Virus record (IMG/VR): IMGVR_UViG_3300025469_000003
Span: 1-64,000 of that record
Strand: one strand, 5' to 3'
DNA: 64,000 bases
Source: a virus
The notes under the pieces are model-generated. The model was not told the origin of the DNA, did not search any database, and worked only from the letters and a program-made list of their open reading frames with translations. Positions within the stretch are counted from its first letter, which is position 1. Every line of letters begins with the position of its first letter. The translations under genes were made by a program, and so were the position numbers. This document shows positions 16,678 to 24,332 of the stretch, piece by piece.

Positions 16678-18658
16678 TAAGCTGAATTACTTTTCCATCC
16701 CTGAAAACTTTGGGTCCTAGCGTCAGCTTTTCTGTCGGTGTTTTCAAAAGCGCGGCAGTGAGCGTCTTTTCAAGCCGGTCATTTAGACTAGCCCATTTGA
16801 GTGCGCGGGCGTGATTCTCTTCGATCACGGGAAGCATTTTGTGATACGTGTCCGGCGTAATGTCTTCCATCTTCTCCATCAAGTCTTCGTAGTTCGAGAA
16901 ACGGATGATGCCGGATTCGTCAAACCACTGCCCTATATTTGGGCATCCCCAATAGAACGGTACAGTCTTGGCGATGAAGGCGTCGATGATCTTTTCGGAG
17001 AAGTAGTTTTCCTCGAAAGAGTTTTCGACGACGATGCTGTACTCGTAAGAGTACATCATCTTGCGCTTGTCTAGCCATGGCTGTGTTTTGTTCATGACGA
17101 GGCCGGAGGTCTTGACTGATTCGAGCACGAGCTTGCTTGGAAGCGGCGCTTTCACTTTGTCAAAGAGTGCAAGGCGGAAGCGATGGCCCAGCGTCCAATT
17201 CTTGGCGCTGACTTGGAAAGATACGCCGTAATCTCTTTCCGGCAGGTCGGTGTACGTTAGGTTGAAAGGCTTCGCCATGTTTTCGTACCACGAATTTTCG
17301 TCGCCGGGGCCTGCGCCTTGGCCGTTCCAACTGCAACACGCTGGCCCATTGAAGTAGACCGCGTTCGGGCACTTGGAAAGGATTTGTGGGTTCCAACCCA
17401 AGACCACGTTGTAGTTATTGCAGTCCTTAATAATATGAAGCAGGTTTACTCTGTTCGGGCCTTCAAGCGTGAACACGCACTGCGGCTCGTATTGAAGAAA
17501 GACTTTGAAGGCAGCCGGGTCCTCGATGGTCTTGACGGCGTAGTCAACGTTGATGACTACTTTTCGATCTCGCGGAACAAGCGCGGGCTTCCAAGGAAAC
17601 CGAGCATGGAAGATCGGCGTGAATTGTACAGACTTGAATACGCGGTAGCGCATGGTAGACGAAGTCTCTCGCCCGTACTGTGGAGGCTCGATTTTTATCC
17701 ACGGCAGGTTAAACACCTTTGGATACGGCAGACTATTGCCTTGCTCAATAACAGTCTTAAATCGTTGTTGTGCGGCGGCGCGTTCTCGAAGAAACTTCTC
17801 TCTGGCATCAGCAGAGATTTTGGAAACCTCTTCCGACTTCAGCTGCATAGTTTGCAATACAGCTTCATAAACAGCCTCGGCTGTAATAAGTCCTACAACT
17901 GCCCGCCCCATTCTGCGGTAGGTCGCTGGTTTCACTTGTGGAACACGAGGGTCGGCGGCTTCATTCATCGGCGGCATCGCTGTCGTAACCAGCACAGCAC
18001 CGACACTCAGGCCCTCCCACAGCGCATGGCCGTAGCCCTCGTAAGCGGAAGGCATGATGTGGTACTGGCAGGCGTTCATGAGGTTCTTGAGCGCGGGAAA
18101 GGCTATGCTTCCAGTGAAGAAAACGTTCTTAAGCGTTTCGTCTTTGTAATCGTTCCCGCGAGCGCCGACTACGTACAAGCGCGGAGGTTTGTCAAACATC
18201 TTCCACGTAGCTAACGTCGCTTCGGTGTTCTTCTGTCCGGCTCCGCCGACTAGGTGCATCCAGATTGGCTCCCGTTTGATGGAGGGATCGTACAGGTACC
18301 GTGTCCAATATCCGGTGTAGACGGCCTTCTCCGTGACGGCGCTTATGATGCGGTGTGAGTCGTGTGTCTTGCACAGGACCCGCGTGAGTCCGGCGAACTC
18401 TCGATCACACGTGGACCATTCCGGGTTGATGATTAGGTAGTTGTCACAGGCCATCCCAAAGAGATTGGCATCGCAGATTTCGTTGAAGAGATTGATGTCC
18501 GCTGGATGGACACTCTGAAACGCTTTGGGATTTTTCGGATGTAGGTTGACCGCGTTGAGTTTCGCGTCAGGGAACTCTTTGGTGAAAAATTCTCGAAGCA
18601 ACTCATACTCCATCTCTAGTCCACAGCCGTTGTACCACGAAATTAGATTGACGAGCAT
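16652..18658 (-). CDS. GT4-like / GT10 fucosyltransferase-like fusion
   Basis: 668 aa with two glycosyltransferase halves. Residues ~1-320 have a GT-B fold with HIMPSAYEGYGHALWEGLS, the acceptor/donor site of GT4 enzymes. Residues ~340-640 end with YEYSIVVENSFEENYFSEK and TVPFYWGCPNI, the conserved donor motif of GT10 alpha-1,3-fucosyltransferases. With the GDP-sugar-type epimerase nearby, transfer of fucose or a related deoxysugar is a fair inference. Such a GT4-GT10 fusion is unusual. Confidence 0.85.
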   Translation of the reverse strand: MLVNLISWYNGCGLEMEYELLREFFTKEFPDAKLNAVNLHPKNPKAFQSVHPADINLFNEICDANLFGMACDNYLIINPEWSTCDREFAGLTRVLCKTHDSHRIISAVTEKAVYTGYWTRYLYDPSIKREPIWMHLVGGAGQKNTEATLATWKMFDKPPRLYVVGARGNDYKDETLKNVFFTGSIAFPALKNLMNACQYHIMPSAYEGYGHALWEGLSVGAVLVTTAMPPMNEAADPRVPQVKPATYRRMGRAVVGLITAEAVYEAVLQTMQLKSEEVSKISADAREKFLRERAAAQQRFKTVIEQGNSLPYPKVFNLPWIKIEPPQYGRETSSTMRYRVFKSVQFTPIFHARFPWKPALVPRDRKVVINVDYAVKTIEDPAAFKVFLQYEPQCVFTLEGPNRVNLLHIIKDCNNYNVVLGWNPQILSKCPNAVYFNGPACCSWNGQGAGPGDENSWYENMAKPFNLTYTDLPERDYGVSFQVSAKNWTLGHRFRLALFDKVKAPLPSKLVLESVKTSGLVMNKTQPWLDKRKMMYSYEYSIVVENSFEENYFSEKIIDAFIAKTVPFYWGCPNIGQWFDESGIIRFSNYEDLMEKMEDITPDTYHKMLPVIEENHARALKWASLNDRLEKTLTAALLKTPTEKLTLGPKVFRDGKVIQLNAKGVPFA

Positions 18659-18683
18659 TAAGCACCCTCGGCTGCATATTTTT

Positions 18684-19067
18684 TCATTTGGCCTCTCCCA
18701 TGGTGGTGAGCGTCACATGGGCACGCTCTTCACTGGTAGGGCAACGGAGCAAGTTGAGCATGTCCTTGACCAGAATGCCGTAGGCTACGTATTTCTTAAC
18801 CGGCAAGAATAGAGGAATGGCTGGCCGTGTTGCCTTGCCATTACGCATTGGTTTGCGATGACTTGGCACCAGTTTGCCCTGCATGTAGCGCAGAAAAATA
18901 TCGTCTGCCAAGTCCATGTGAGTCTGGCCTTTGAGGGCCAGCCGCGTAGTATAGCGCGGGGTCCTGAATTTCTGTGCGACCACGCAAAGAAGAAGATACA
19001 CGTCCTCATGCGTTCTGAGGATCGTAGGTACGTCTTTGTAGCTTGGGGTTTTGTTTGTCGGTCTCAT
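18684..19067 (-). CDS. Hypothetical basic protein
   Basis: 127 aa from ATG 19067, preceded by AAAGG; a longer frame to 19094 would start inside the promoter. Basic, largely helical. It is the first gene behind the promoter at 19085-19113 and just ahead of the glycan cassette. No family recognised. Confidence 0.6.
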   Translation of the reverse strand: MRPTNKTPSYKDVPTILRTHEDVYLLLCVVAQKFRTPRYTTRLALKGQTHMDLADDIFLRYMQGKLVPSHRKPMRNGKATRPAIPLFLPVKKYVAYGILVKDMLNLLRCPTSEERAHVTLTTMGEAK

Positions 19068-19084
19068 ATTTACCTTTCCCTTCC

Positions 19085-19113
19085 AGTGTAACACAACCTT
19101 GCCCGGAAGTCAA
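19085..19113 (-). promoter_or_regulatory. Sigma-70-type promoter
   Basis: On the minus strand TTGACT and TACACT are 17 bases apart, followed by CTGGAAGG, a start-region sequence shared with several promoters in this window (23.5, 37.3, 43.1 and 57.3 kb). It would drive the 127-aa gene and the glycan cassette. Confidence 0.75.
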
Positions 19114-19177
19114 CCCCGTAGATGTCTGGGCAAGAACCCGGCGTAGGTTCGGACGTATTGAGGAAGGTAAGCGTCTC

Positions 19178-21421
19178 TCATTCCTTGCTCCAATGATCGT
19201 CGATGTGCGCGTCTGACTTCATGATGACGCTCTTGTAAATCTCTGCTCCGGCCCGCGTGATGCAGTCTTGAATCAGTTCGCTGATGGCTTCTGCGTTTTG
19301 TTCCGGGCTTTCTGTGACCAATTCGTCGTGGACGAGGTTTTCCAGCTTGCCTTCGTATTTAGGCTCAAGCGTGTGCCATAGGAAGGGTTTGCCATTACTG
19401 TCAAATCCACAACCAATCGCTAATTTAATAAGGTCCCCGTTCCCGCCCTGTACCGGCGCATTACGTGCCTCACGCCCGATGCTTGCCCACATGCCTGCCA
19501 TCTCACGGCGAACCTCAGCGTCAATTGGATCACGTCCATATTTTTTTCTATATTTCTGTATCCAGTGCTTCCTTGCCCGGTCGAAGGTTGGGCGTTTGAA
19601 TAGACGGCGGCGTCCTAGCGTAGTCCTGCTTTCCAGATTCATCGTGGCGTAGGTGCTCAAACCTTCTAGGAACTTCCACAAGGTGGGTACCCACTTTTGG
19701 AAACGAACCAAGTCTTTATGTGCTTCTGGCCGGGTCTTGCCGGTGTTGTTGGCGTAGCCTACCTCGCCCAAGCCGTAAATTACACCGAAGTTTCTGGACT
19801 TGATCGGAGTACGGACTTCGTTATGCGCCTTGCATTTGCACTTGTGCTTGTTTCTGTAGTATGCGCAGTCCGGCTCCGCTTTTTGCTTCCAGATTTCAGG
19901 ATAGGCATCCTCAGCGCCCATTGCGTGAACGTCCCAATCTTTCTCGAAGGCTTCGAGCCAGACACGTTCATTCGACATGTCCGCAGCGATGCGAAGTTCG
20001 CACCCTGAAATATCAACGGTGATGATCTTGTAACCTTCCCGTGCTTTGAAGCAAGCGCGGTAGGCTTCGTCACTTGGGATGTTTTGGATGTTCGGGTTGT
20101 CGGAAGAAGTTCGTCCGGTGCCTGCACCTATTTGGTTAATACTGGAATGGATGCGACCCGAGATTGTTGATATGTACTTTTTTATGAACTCTTCGCCATA
20201 CGTGCCAACCGCTTTGCTCAGTCCACGCAGTTGACGAACCAGTTTAACCGCCGGATGCTTTTGCAATTTCTCAAGCGTCTTATCGTTTGTGTCCGGCAAG
20301 GACCGCGCTTTGATGCCCATCTTCAACAGAGCGGCGCGTAGCTGCTGATTGGAATCGTAATTGATAGCAGCCTCGCCTTGGTATTCTTCTTGGACCTTCT
20401 TAGCTTCGCTGATCTCTCCACGGGCTACAAGGTATGCCCGGCGGTATTTGGCGCGGAGTTCTTTGTCCGTCTCTAGCCGCCAGCGCGTCTCCATCGAATT
20501 TAGATCGTAGGTGGGCATGACGAAGCGGCCTACGACCGGGATGAACAGTTCGTCGAGTTGCTTGATTACACTGGTTAGCTCTTTCAGCTTGTCTCGGAAC
20601 ACGTCCATCCATGATTCTTTATGGCAGAAGAAACCGTGGACCCGCATGTCGCCGAAGGCGGGAATGGCGTCGAACTCGACTTGTGCTGTTGGAGTCAAGC
20701 CATCCAGTTCCAGCAGGCGCATCTGCTTATCTCGGATGCTGAATACTAGGCGAACGTCGAGGGCGGCGTAAATGATTTGCTCCGGCGTGAGTGGCTTGCC
20801 AAGATCGTCAAAAGACGTTTGCAGGCTTTTGTCGATGTTGACCTTGCCGTACTTCCGCATCAAATCGTCTAATGCAAAGTAGCCTACCGTCTTGGCGGCT
20901 ACGAGACCGCAGAGCAGAACTTGCTCCGCAATCATCGTGTCCCAAAAATGCCAAGGACGCAGACCGAATCCCATGCGCGAGTTTTCATATTCAAACTGTA
21001 GGAAGTGGCCTAGCTTGAGCCAGTCCCGGCTTTCCAGCGCCGGGCGAAGTGCGGCGATGATGGGTCCAAAAACATCTTCGCGCAGCTTAGACTCTCGCTG
21101 TGCGTGCTTGAGCACCCACATTGCGGCCTCGGGGGAAGAGTTGCCGGTCATTTCTGCGTAGGCTTGTGCGAAAGCTAGAAGGTTGATTACGTATTGCTCT
21201 TCCCGGTCGCCGACCTGAATGGTACGGACGTAGCGGTCGTTGATGTCCTTGACAACGTTTGTCTCCACGTCAAAGCCAAACGTTTTCTTGCGAGAGAAGA
21301 AGTCAGTAATCAGGCTCAGCTTTTCGTTTGTGTCCACCAAGGTAACGTTCATTGGTGGATTGAGGGCAGAAATATCCAACGATTTGTAGAACTCTGAAGG
21401 CTGAGGAGTAGTATTAGTCAT
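19178..21421 (-). CDS. Family A DNA polymerase with 3'-5' exonuclease domain
   Basis: 747 aa. N-terminal exonuclease: FGFDVETN (Exo I), FLQFEYE (Exo II, Glu where Asp is usual) and YAALD (Exo III). Polymerase: TVDISGCELRIAA (motif A), RTPIKSRNFGVIYGLG (motif B) and VHDEL (motif C), so catalytic Asp residues are kept. Between motifs A and B is a Cys-rich insertion (CAYYRNKHKCKCKAHNE) that could bind zinc, not usual in PolA enzymes. No 5'-3' exonuclease. This is the likely replicative polymerase; nucleotide-pool genes lie directly upstream. Confidence 0.93.
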   Translation of the reverse strand: MTNTTPQPSEFYKSLDISALNPPMNVTLVDTNEKLSLITDFFSRKKTFGFDVETNVVKDINDRYVRTIQVGDREEQYVINLLAFAQAYAEMTGNSSPEAAMWVLKHAQRESKLREDVFGPIIAALRPALESRDWLKLGHFLQFEYENSRMGFGLRPWHFWDTMIAEQVLLCGLVAAKTVGYFALDDLMRKYGKVNIDKSLQTSFDDLGKPLTPEQIIYAALDVRLVFSIRDKQMRLLELDGLTPTAQVEFDAIPAFGDMRVHGFFCHKESWMDVFRDKLKELTSVIKQLDELFIPVVGRFVMPTYDLNSMETRWRLETDKELRAKYRRAYLVARGEISEAKKVQEEYQGEAAINYDSNQQLRAALLKMGIKARSLPDTNDKTLEKLQKHPAVKLVRQLRGLSKAVGTYGEEFIKKYISTISGRIHSSINQIGAGTGRTSSDNPNIQNIPSDEAYRACFKAREGYKIITVDISGCELRIAADMSNERVWLEAFEKDWDVHAMGAEDAYPEIWKQKAEPDCAYYRNKHKCKCKAHNEVRTPIKSRNFGVIYGLGEVGYANNTGKTRPEAHKDLVRFQKWVPTLWKFLEGLSTYATMNLESRTTLGRRRLFKRPTFDRARKHWIQKYRKKYGRDPIDAEVRREMAGMWASIGREARNAPVQGGNGDLIKLAIGCGFDSNGKPFLWHTLEPKYEGKLENLVHDELVTESPEQNAEAISELIQDCITRAGAEIYKSVIMKSDAHIDDHWSKE

Positions 21422-21842
21422 GGATTTTGACAGCCTCGTTTATCATTTGATGTTTTTTTATACGTGAATTCAGTCTAGACAAAACTTTAGTGCAAGTGCC
21501 TTTTATAGGACGATCATCTTCTAGATTTTTTCCTTCTTGTGCGTCCAATAAAATTGCACAACAAGCCATGACATGGCCTAGATGATGCACTTTGCTATCG
21601 GAGGCTACTTCTTCTCCATCTAGCCACGCTAATAAATGGCGCATCGCTGCTGCTACATAGATTCTTGCCTTCACATTATTTTTTCGCCAATTGTAAGGAT
21701 CGTATTTACGTGCTCCGTCCATCATGCCTGTAGCACAATGAACTATAGCTATAGGAGGCACAAGTGATAAATCTACTTTCAAAACTCCTAGCCTGTCTTT
21801 CGGGTTTTCCCCCTTTTTACAATGCTTGTTTTTGTTAGCCAT
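21414..21842 (-). CDS. dATP/dGTP diphosphohydrolase-like protein
   Basis: 142 aa from ATG 21842 (AAGG seven bases upstream; a longer frame to 21965 reads into the previous gene). NPKDRLG, LVPPIAIVHCATGMMDGA, KYDPYNWR and AAMRHLLAWLDGEE plus HHLGHVMACCAILLDA match the phage/bacterial domain annotated as dATP/dGTP diphosphohydrolase N-terminal (related to MazZ-type enzymes). It would hydrolyse purine dNTPs to monophosphates. It overlaps polA by 8 bases and the next gene by 55. Confidence 0.75.
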   Translation of the reverse strand: MANKNKHCKKGENPKDRLGVLKVDLSLVPPIAIVHCATGMMDGARKYDPYNWRKNNVKARIYVAAAMRHLLAWLDGEEVASDSKVHHLGHVMACCAILLDAQEGKNLEDDRPIKGTCTKVLSRLNSRIKKHQMINEAVKIHD

Positions 21843-22219
21843 TGAAAAGCCTTCTTCCATGTCATAAAATGTTTTTTTCCACGAAGATAGTGAAATATGT
21901 GCTGTCGTGGTCCTACAATCACTGTTTTCTTTTTTAGAGCATCCGCAAAACCATTTTCCCAACAATGGCCTCCACGGGTGAAAAGAGTGTCCGGACTAAC
22001 TGTAAACAAAACAAAATGTGTTGCTTTGTATAGTTCCTTTTTATCTCGTATAGCTGCTTTTCTTAAAAAAGATTCTGAAAGATTTGAAATACTAACTTTC
22101 GAAATTATGTGTTCATTTAACCACGTTGAAACAACTTTAATACCTACTGATTTCAAATCGTTAGCTGCTTTAGAAATTTCTTTTTTTCGAGAATAATGAC
22201 CGGCGAGATATACCTTCAT
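21788..22219 (-). CDS. Nucleoside 2-deoxyribosyltransferase-like protein
   Basis: 143 aa; ATG 22219 overlaps the phosphoesterase stop as ATGA. MKVYLAGHYSRK opens the fold, and GGHCWENGFADAL carries the Glu expected as nucleophile of nucleoside deoxyribosyltransferases. The enzyme family exchanges bases between deoxynucleosides. Next to a purine dNTP hydrolase and a DNA polymerase it suggests reworking of the nucleotide pool. The C-terminal tail reads over the next gene's start. Confidence 0.7.
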   Translation of the reverse strand: MKVYLAGHYSRKKEISKAANDLKSVGIKVVSTWLNEHIISKVSISNLSESFLRKAAIRDKKELYKATHFVLFTVSPDTLFTRGGHCWENGFADALKKKTVIVGPRQHIFHYLRGKKHFMTWKKAFQWLTKTSIVKRGKTRKTG

Positions 22220-22821
22220 ACTTTTTTCCATGAAAAGATGTATCGGATAGCCTGCATCGCCGCACTGTGAACGACGAATGGCTTTTCTCGATTGATACTA
22301 CTTACGAAACTGCTGATGATGCGAGGTTCATATCTTTCGTACTCAAGCGCAAACAGACGGCAGTGCGGATACACACGTAGTCCACGAGGCCAGCGGTTGT
22401 GGCAGTGGCCGTGAATGTTGAGAGTCGCCCCGGCAGGAAGATGCTTGGACGGACGATGAGAAAAGTAAATTCCGCTCATGACGAGGCCGTCGCAAGCGTA
22501 GGCAAACCCGCTGTGCTTCATCCACCAGCTTATAGACTTACTATCGTGGTTGCCTCGTATTAGAATCTTCATGCCCGGCAAGGTCTGTATCCAGCCTTGC
22601 TTGACGGCGAAGAGCCAAGCTACATCGCCTAGATGAATGATGATGTCTTGTGGAGCTACCAGCCTGCGCCAGTTCCGGCAGATGCGGGCATCCACGTCCT
22701 CCGGTCGGCGAGTGTGTTTCTTGATTTCGCTATGGCCGAAGTGCGTGTCTCCGATTACCCAATAGCGCACTTTCTCCGGTTGCACGTTGTGCAGTTCACT
22801 GAGCGGTAGCAGGGCTGACAC
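22216..22821 (-). CDS. Calcineurin-like metallophosphoesterase
   Basis: 201 aa, GTG start behind GGAGGCTGCCA. GDTHFGH, HLGDVAW, RGNHDS and HGHCHNRWP supply the metal ligands in order (Asp, His, Asp, Asn-His, His, His). About the usual length for phage members of this superfamily. Substrate cannot be told from sequence. Confidence 0.88.
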   Translation of the reverse strand: MSALLPLSELHNVQPEKVRYWVIGDTHFGHSEIKKHTRRPEDVDARICRNWRRLVAPQDIIIHLGDVAWLFAVKQGWIQTLPGMKILIRGNHDSKSISWWMKHSGFAYACDGLVMSGIYFSHRPSKHLPAGATLNIHGHCHNRWPRGLRVYPHCRLFALEYERYEPRIISSFVSSINREKPFVVHSAAMQAIRYIFSWKKV

Positions 22822-23227
22822 TGGCAGCCTCCTGAGTGAAGGGTTTGGTTACCACTGGCACCGCATGGAGCCGCGCCAGCGCAGTTCTGGCGTTGTACAG
22901 CTTGCGGGCTAGGCGCACGGCTTTACGCGCAAGAGACCTCTGCATGTGCCGGTTGGAGAGACCGACTACGCGAGGCGGGCACTTGACTAGCTCGCCGTCC
23001 GGCCCTTTGATCGTATCAGCGGCCTTGCAGCTACACAAGGCGTCGCCCTTGTAGAAGATGCGCCCGCACATGGGGCATTCACACTCGATGGCTCGGATAG
23101 GAGCCAAAGGCGGAGTCTTGAGGCGGGTTTCGATTTCAATTTGCTCCGCCGTGGTGTCAACGTCTGGATTCTCCACTAGCGTTGTCAGGCGGTCAATCAG
23201 AATCATACGGTCAAAAGCGCGGCTCAT
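22796..23227 (-). CDS. Zinc-binding hypothetical protein
   Basis: 143 aa from ATG 23227 (GAGGTGGCTGCA upstream). CPMCG and CSCK form a likely zinc knuckle in the middle; the second half is basic and helical (SLARKAVRLARKLY). Overlaps the previous gene's end and the next gene's start. No family recognised. Confidence 0.6.
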   Translation of the reverse strand: MSRAFDRMILIDRLTTLVENPDVDTTAEQIEIETRLKTPPLAPIRAIECECPMCGRIFYKGDALCSCKAADTIKGPDGELVKCPPRVVGLSNRHMQRSLARKAVRLARKLYNARTALARLHAVPVVTKPFTQEAASVSPATAQ

Positions 23228-23460
23228 TGCAGCCACCTCGGAAAGATGAGATTGTACCACGGAAGCCGCTCACGGCGTTCCACAGCAAGGATGTCTTGCA
23301 CGAGGGAACTGATTGCCTCCGCCGTTATCTTTTCCCACTCGAATGTGGGAATGGGCGTGCCGGACCACGCAAGACGTAGAGCACTCTGTTCGAGTTGCTC
23401 GACTATCTCACCGGCTACATCTATAATCAGCCTCTCGTAGTTCTTCCCGTTTGCGTTCAT
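23224..23460 (-). CDS. Hypothetical protein
   Basis: 78 aa, AGGAGAATGAC before ATG 23460. Helical, acidic N-terminal part. First gene behind the promoter at 23479-23508. Function unknown. Confidence 0.6.
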   Translation of the reverse strand: MNANGKNYERLIIDVAGEIVEQLEQSALRLAWSGTPIPTFEWEKITAEAISSLVQDILAVERRERLPWYNLIFPRWLQ

Positions 23461-23478
23461 GTCATTCTCCTACATTCC

Positions 23479-23508
23479 AGACTACAATAAAATGGCTTGT
23501 GTTGTCAA
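23479..23508 (-). promoter_or_regulatory. Sigma-70-type promoter
   Basis: Minus-strand TTGACA and TAGTCT, spacer 18, followed by CTGGAA as in the other promoters of this set. It lies between tRNA-His and the 78-aa gene and would drive the genes from 23.46 kb towards polA. Confidence 0.75.
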
Positions 23509-23516
23509 GCGAAAAG

Positions 23517-23590
23517 TGGGTTGCCGGACGGGAATCGAACCCGCGTAGCAAGAGCCACGGTCCTGCGCTCTACCACTGAGCTACCGGCAA
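23517..23590 (-). tRNA. tRNA-His (GUG)
   Basis: Full cloverleaf: acceptor TTGCCGG/CCGGCAA, D arm GCTCAGTGGTAGAGC, anticodon stem CAGGA/TCTTG with loop CCGTGGC (GTG), T arm with TTCGATT, discriminator C73 and encoded CCA. C73 is the histidine identity base. Position 33 is C in place of the usual T. Confidence 0.88.
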
Positions 23591-23595
23591 ACTCG

Positions 23596-23895
23596 TTAAG
23601 GCATAAATAGCTTGCCTCGTGGATTCTGCGGAGGGGGAAAGCCGTACCCGCCTTGAAACATTCCGGGAGGGAAGTTTCCTGATGAGGCGATTTCCGGCAT
23701 CTTTATCCCGGCCATTGCAATGTTGAATACCGCGCCGCACTTCGCACAGTAGATGACTTGCAAGATGGGGATAGGTTGGCCCGCCGGTATGTCAGGGACT
23801 TCCTTTGTGGCCGCGTTCAATTGCAGCGGTTCGTTGTGACAGTACTGGCATTTGGGTAAGACTTTTGGCGGCTGTTTGGCTGCATCTTCGCTCAT
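23596..23895 (-). CDS. Zinc-ribbon protein with Gly/Pro-rich tail
   Basis: 99 aa. CQYCHNEPL and YCAKCGA form a two-knuckle zinc ribbon; the C-terminal 35 residues are rich in Pro, Gly and Phe. The start overlaps the lysozyme stop by 4 bases. Function unknown. Confidence 0.65.
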   Translation of the reverse strand: MSEDAAKQPPKVLPKCQYCHNEPLQLNAATKEVPDIPAGQPIPILQVIYCAKCGAVFNIAMAGIKMPEIASSGNFPPGMFQGGYGFPPPQNPRGKLFMP

Positions 23896-24332
23896 GTGTT
23901 GTCTCCTGATTCAAATAAGGCTTCCTCTGCCTTGCGCCTTTTGAGTAGGCCAGCCAAGTGCTGTCCGCCTGCCATGTCCCACATCTCTAGCACCTTGGCT
24001 GCGCCGTGATAGTCTTTGTTGTTGAGCAGCCGGAGTGTTGTTGACTTCTCGAAATTTCCGCTTCCAGCATTGAACACGAAGTCCACAAGGCCATCGAACT
24101 CCGGCTGCGTTAGTGGAACATGCACGACGCGGTTGACTTCGGATTCAGCCCATGCCACGTCTGAGAGTAGCCAAGCATCGGCTTGTTCCTGCGTGCAGGT
24201 CATGCCCTCGACCACTTTATAGGTATGCCCCCAACCAATGGTATAGACCTTTCCGTTGGCGTCCCAATAGGCTACAAGCCTGCATTGCTCGAAGTTTTCA
24301 GTTAACTTCATTCCGTCTTTGGAATATCGCAT
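23892..24332 (-). CDS. GH24 phage lysozyme (endolysin)
   Basis: 146 aa, the usual length of T4-type lysozymes. LTENFEQCRLVAYWDANGK then YTIGWGHT holds the Glu, the acidic/polar second residue and Thr of the GH24 catalytic set. The C-terminal NNKDYHGAAKVLEMW and GLLKRRKAEEALF are typical. It cleaves peptidoglycan for lysis. No signal peptide, so a holin would be needed. Confidence 0.92.
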   Translation of the reverse strand: MRYSKDGMKLTENFEQCRLVAYWDANGKVYTIGWGHTYKVVEGMTCTQEQADAWLLSDVAWAESEVNRVVHVPLTQPEFDGLVDFVFNAGSGNFEKSTTLRLLNNKDYHGAAKVLEMWDMAGGQHLAGLLKRRKAEEALFESGDNT

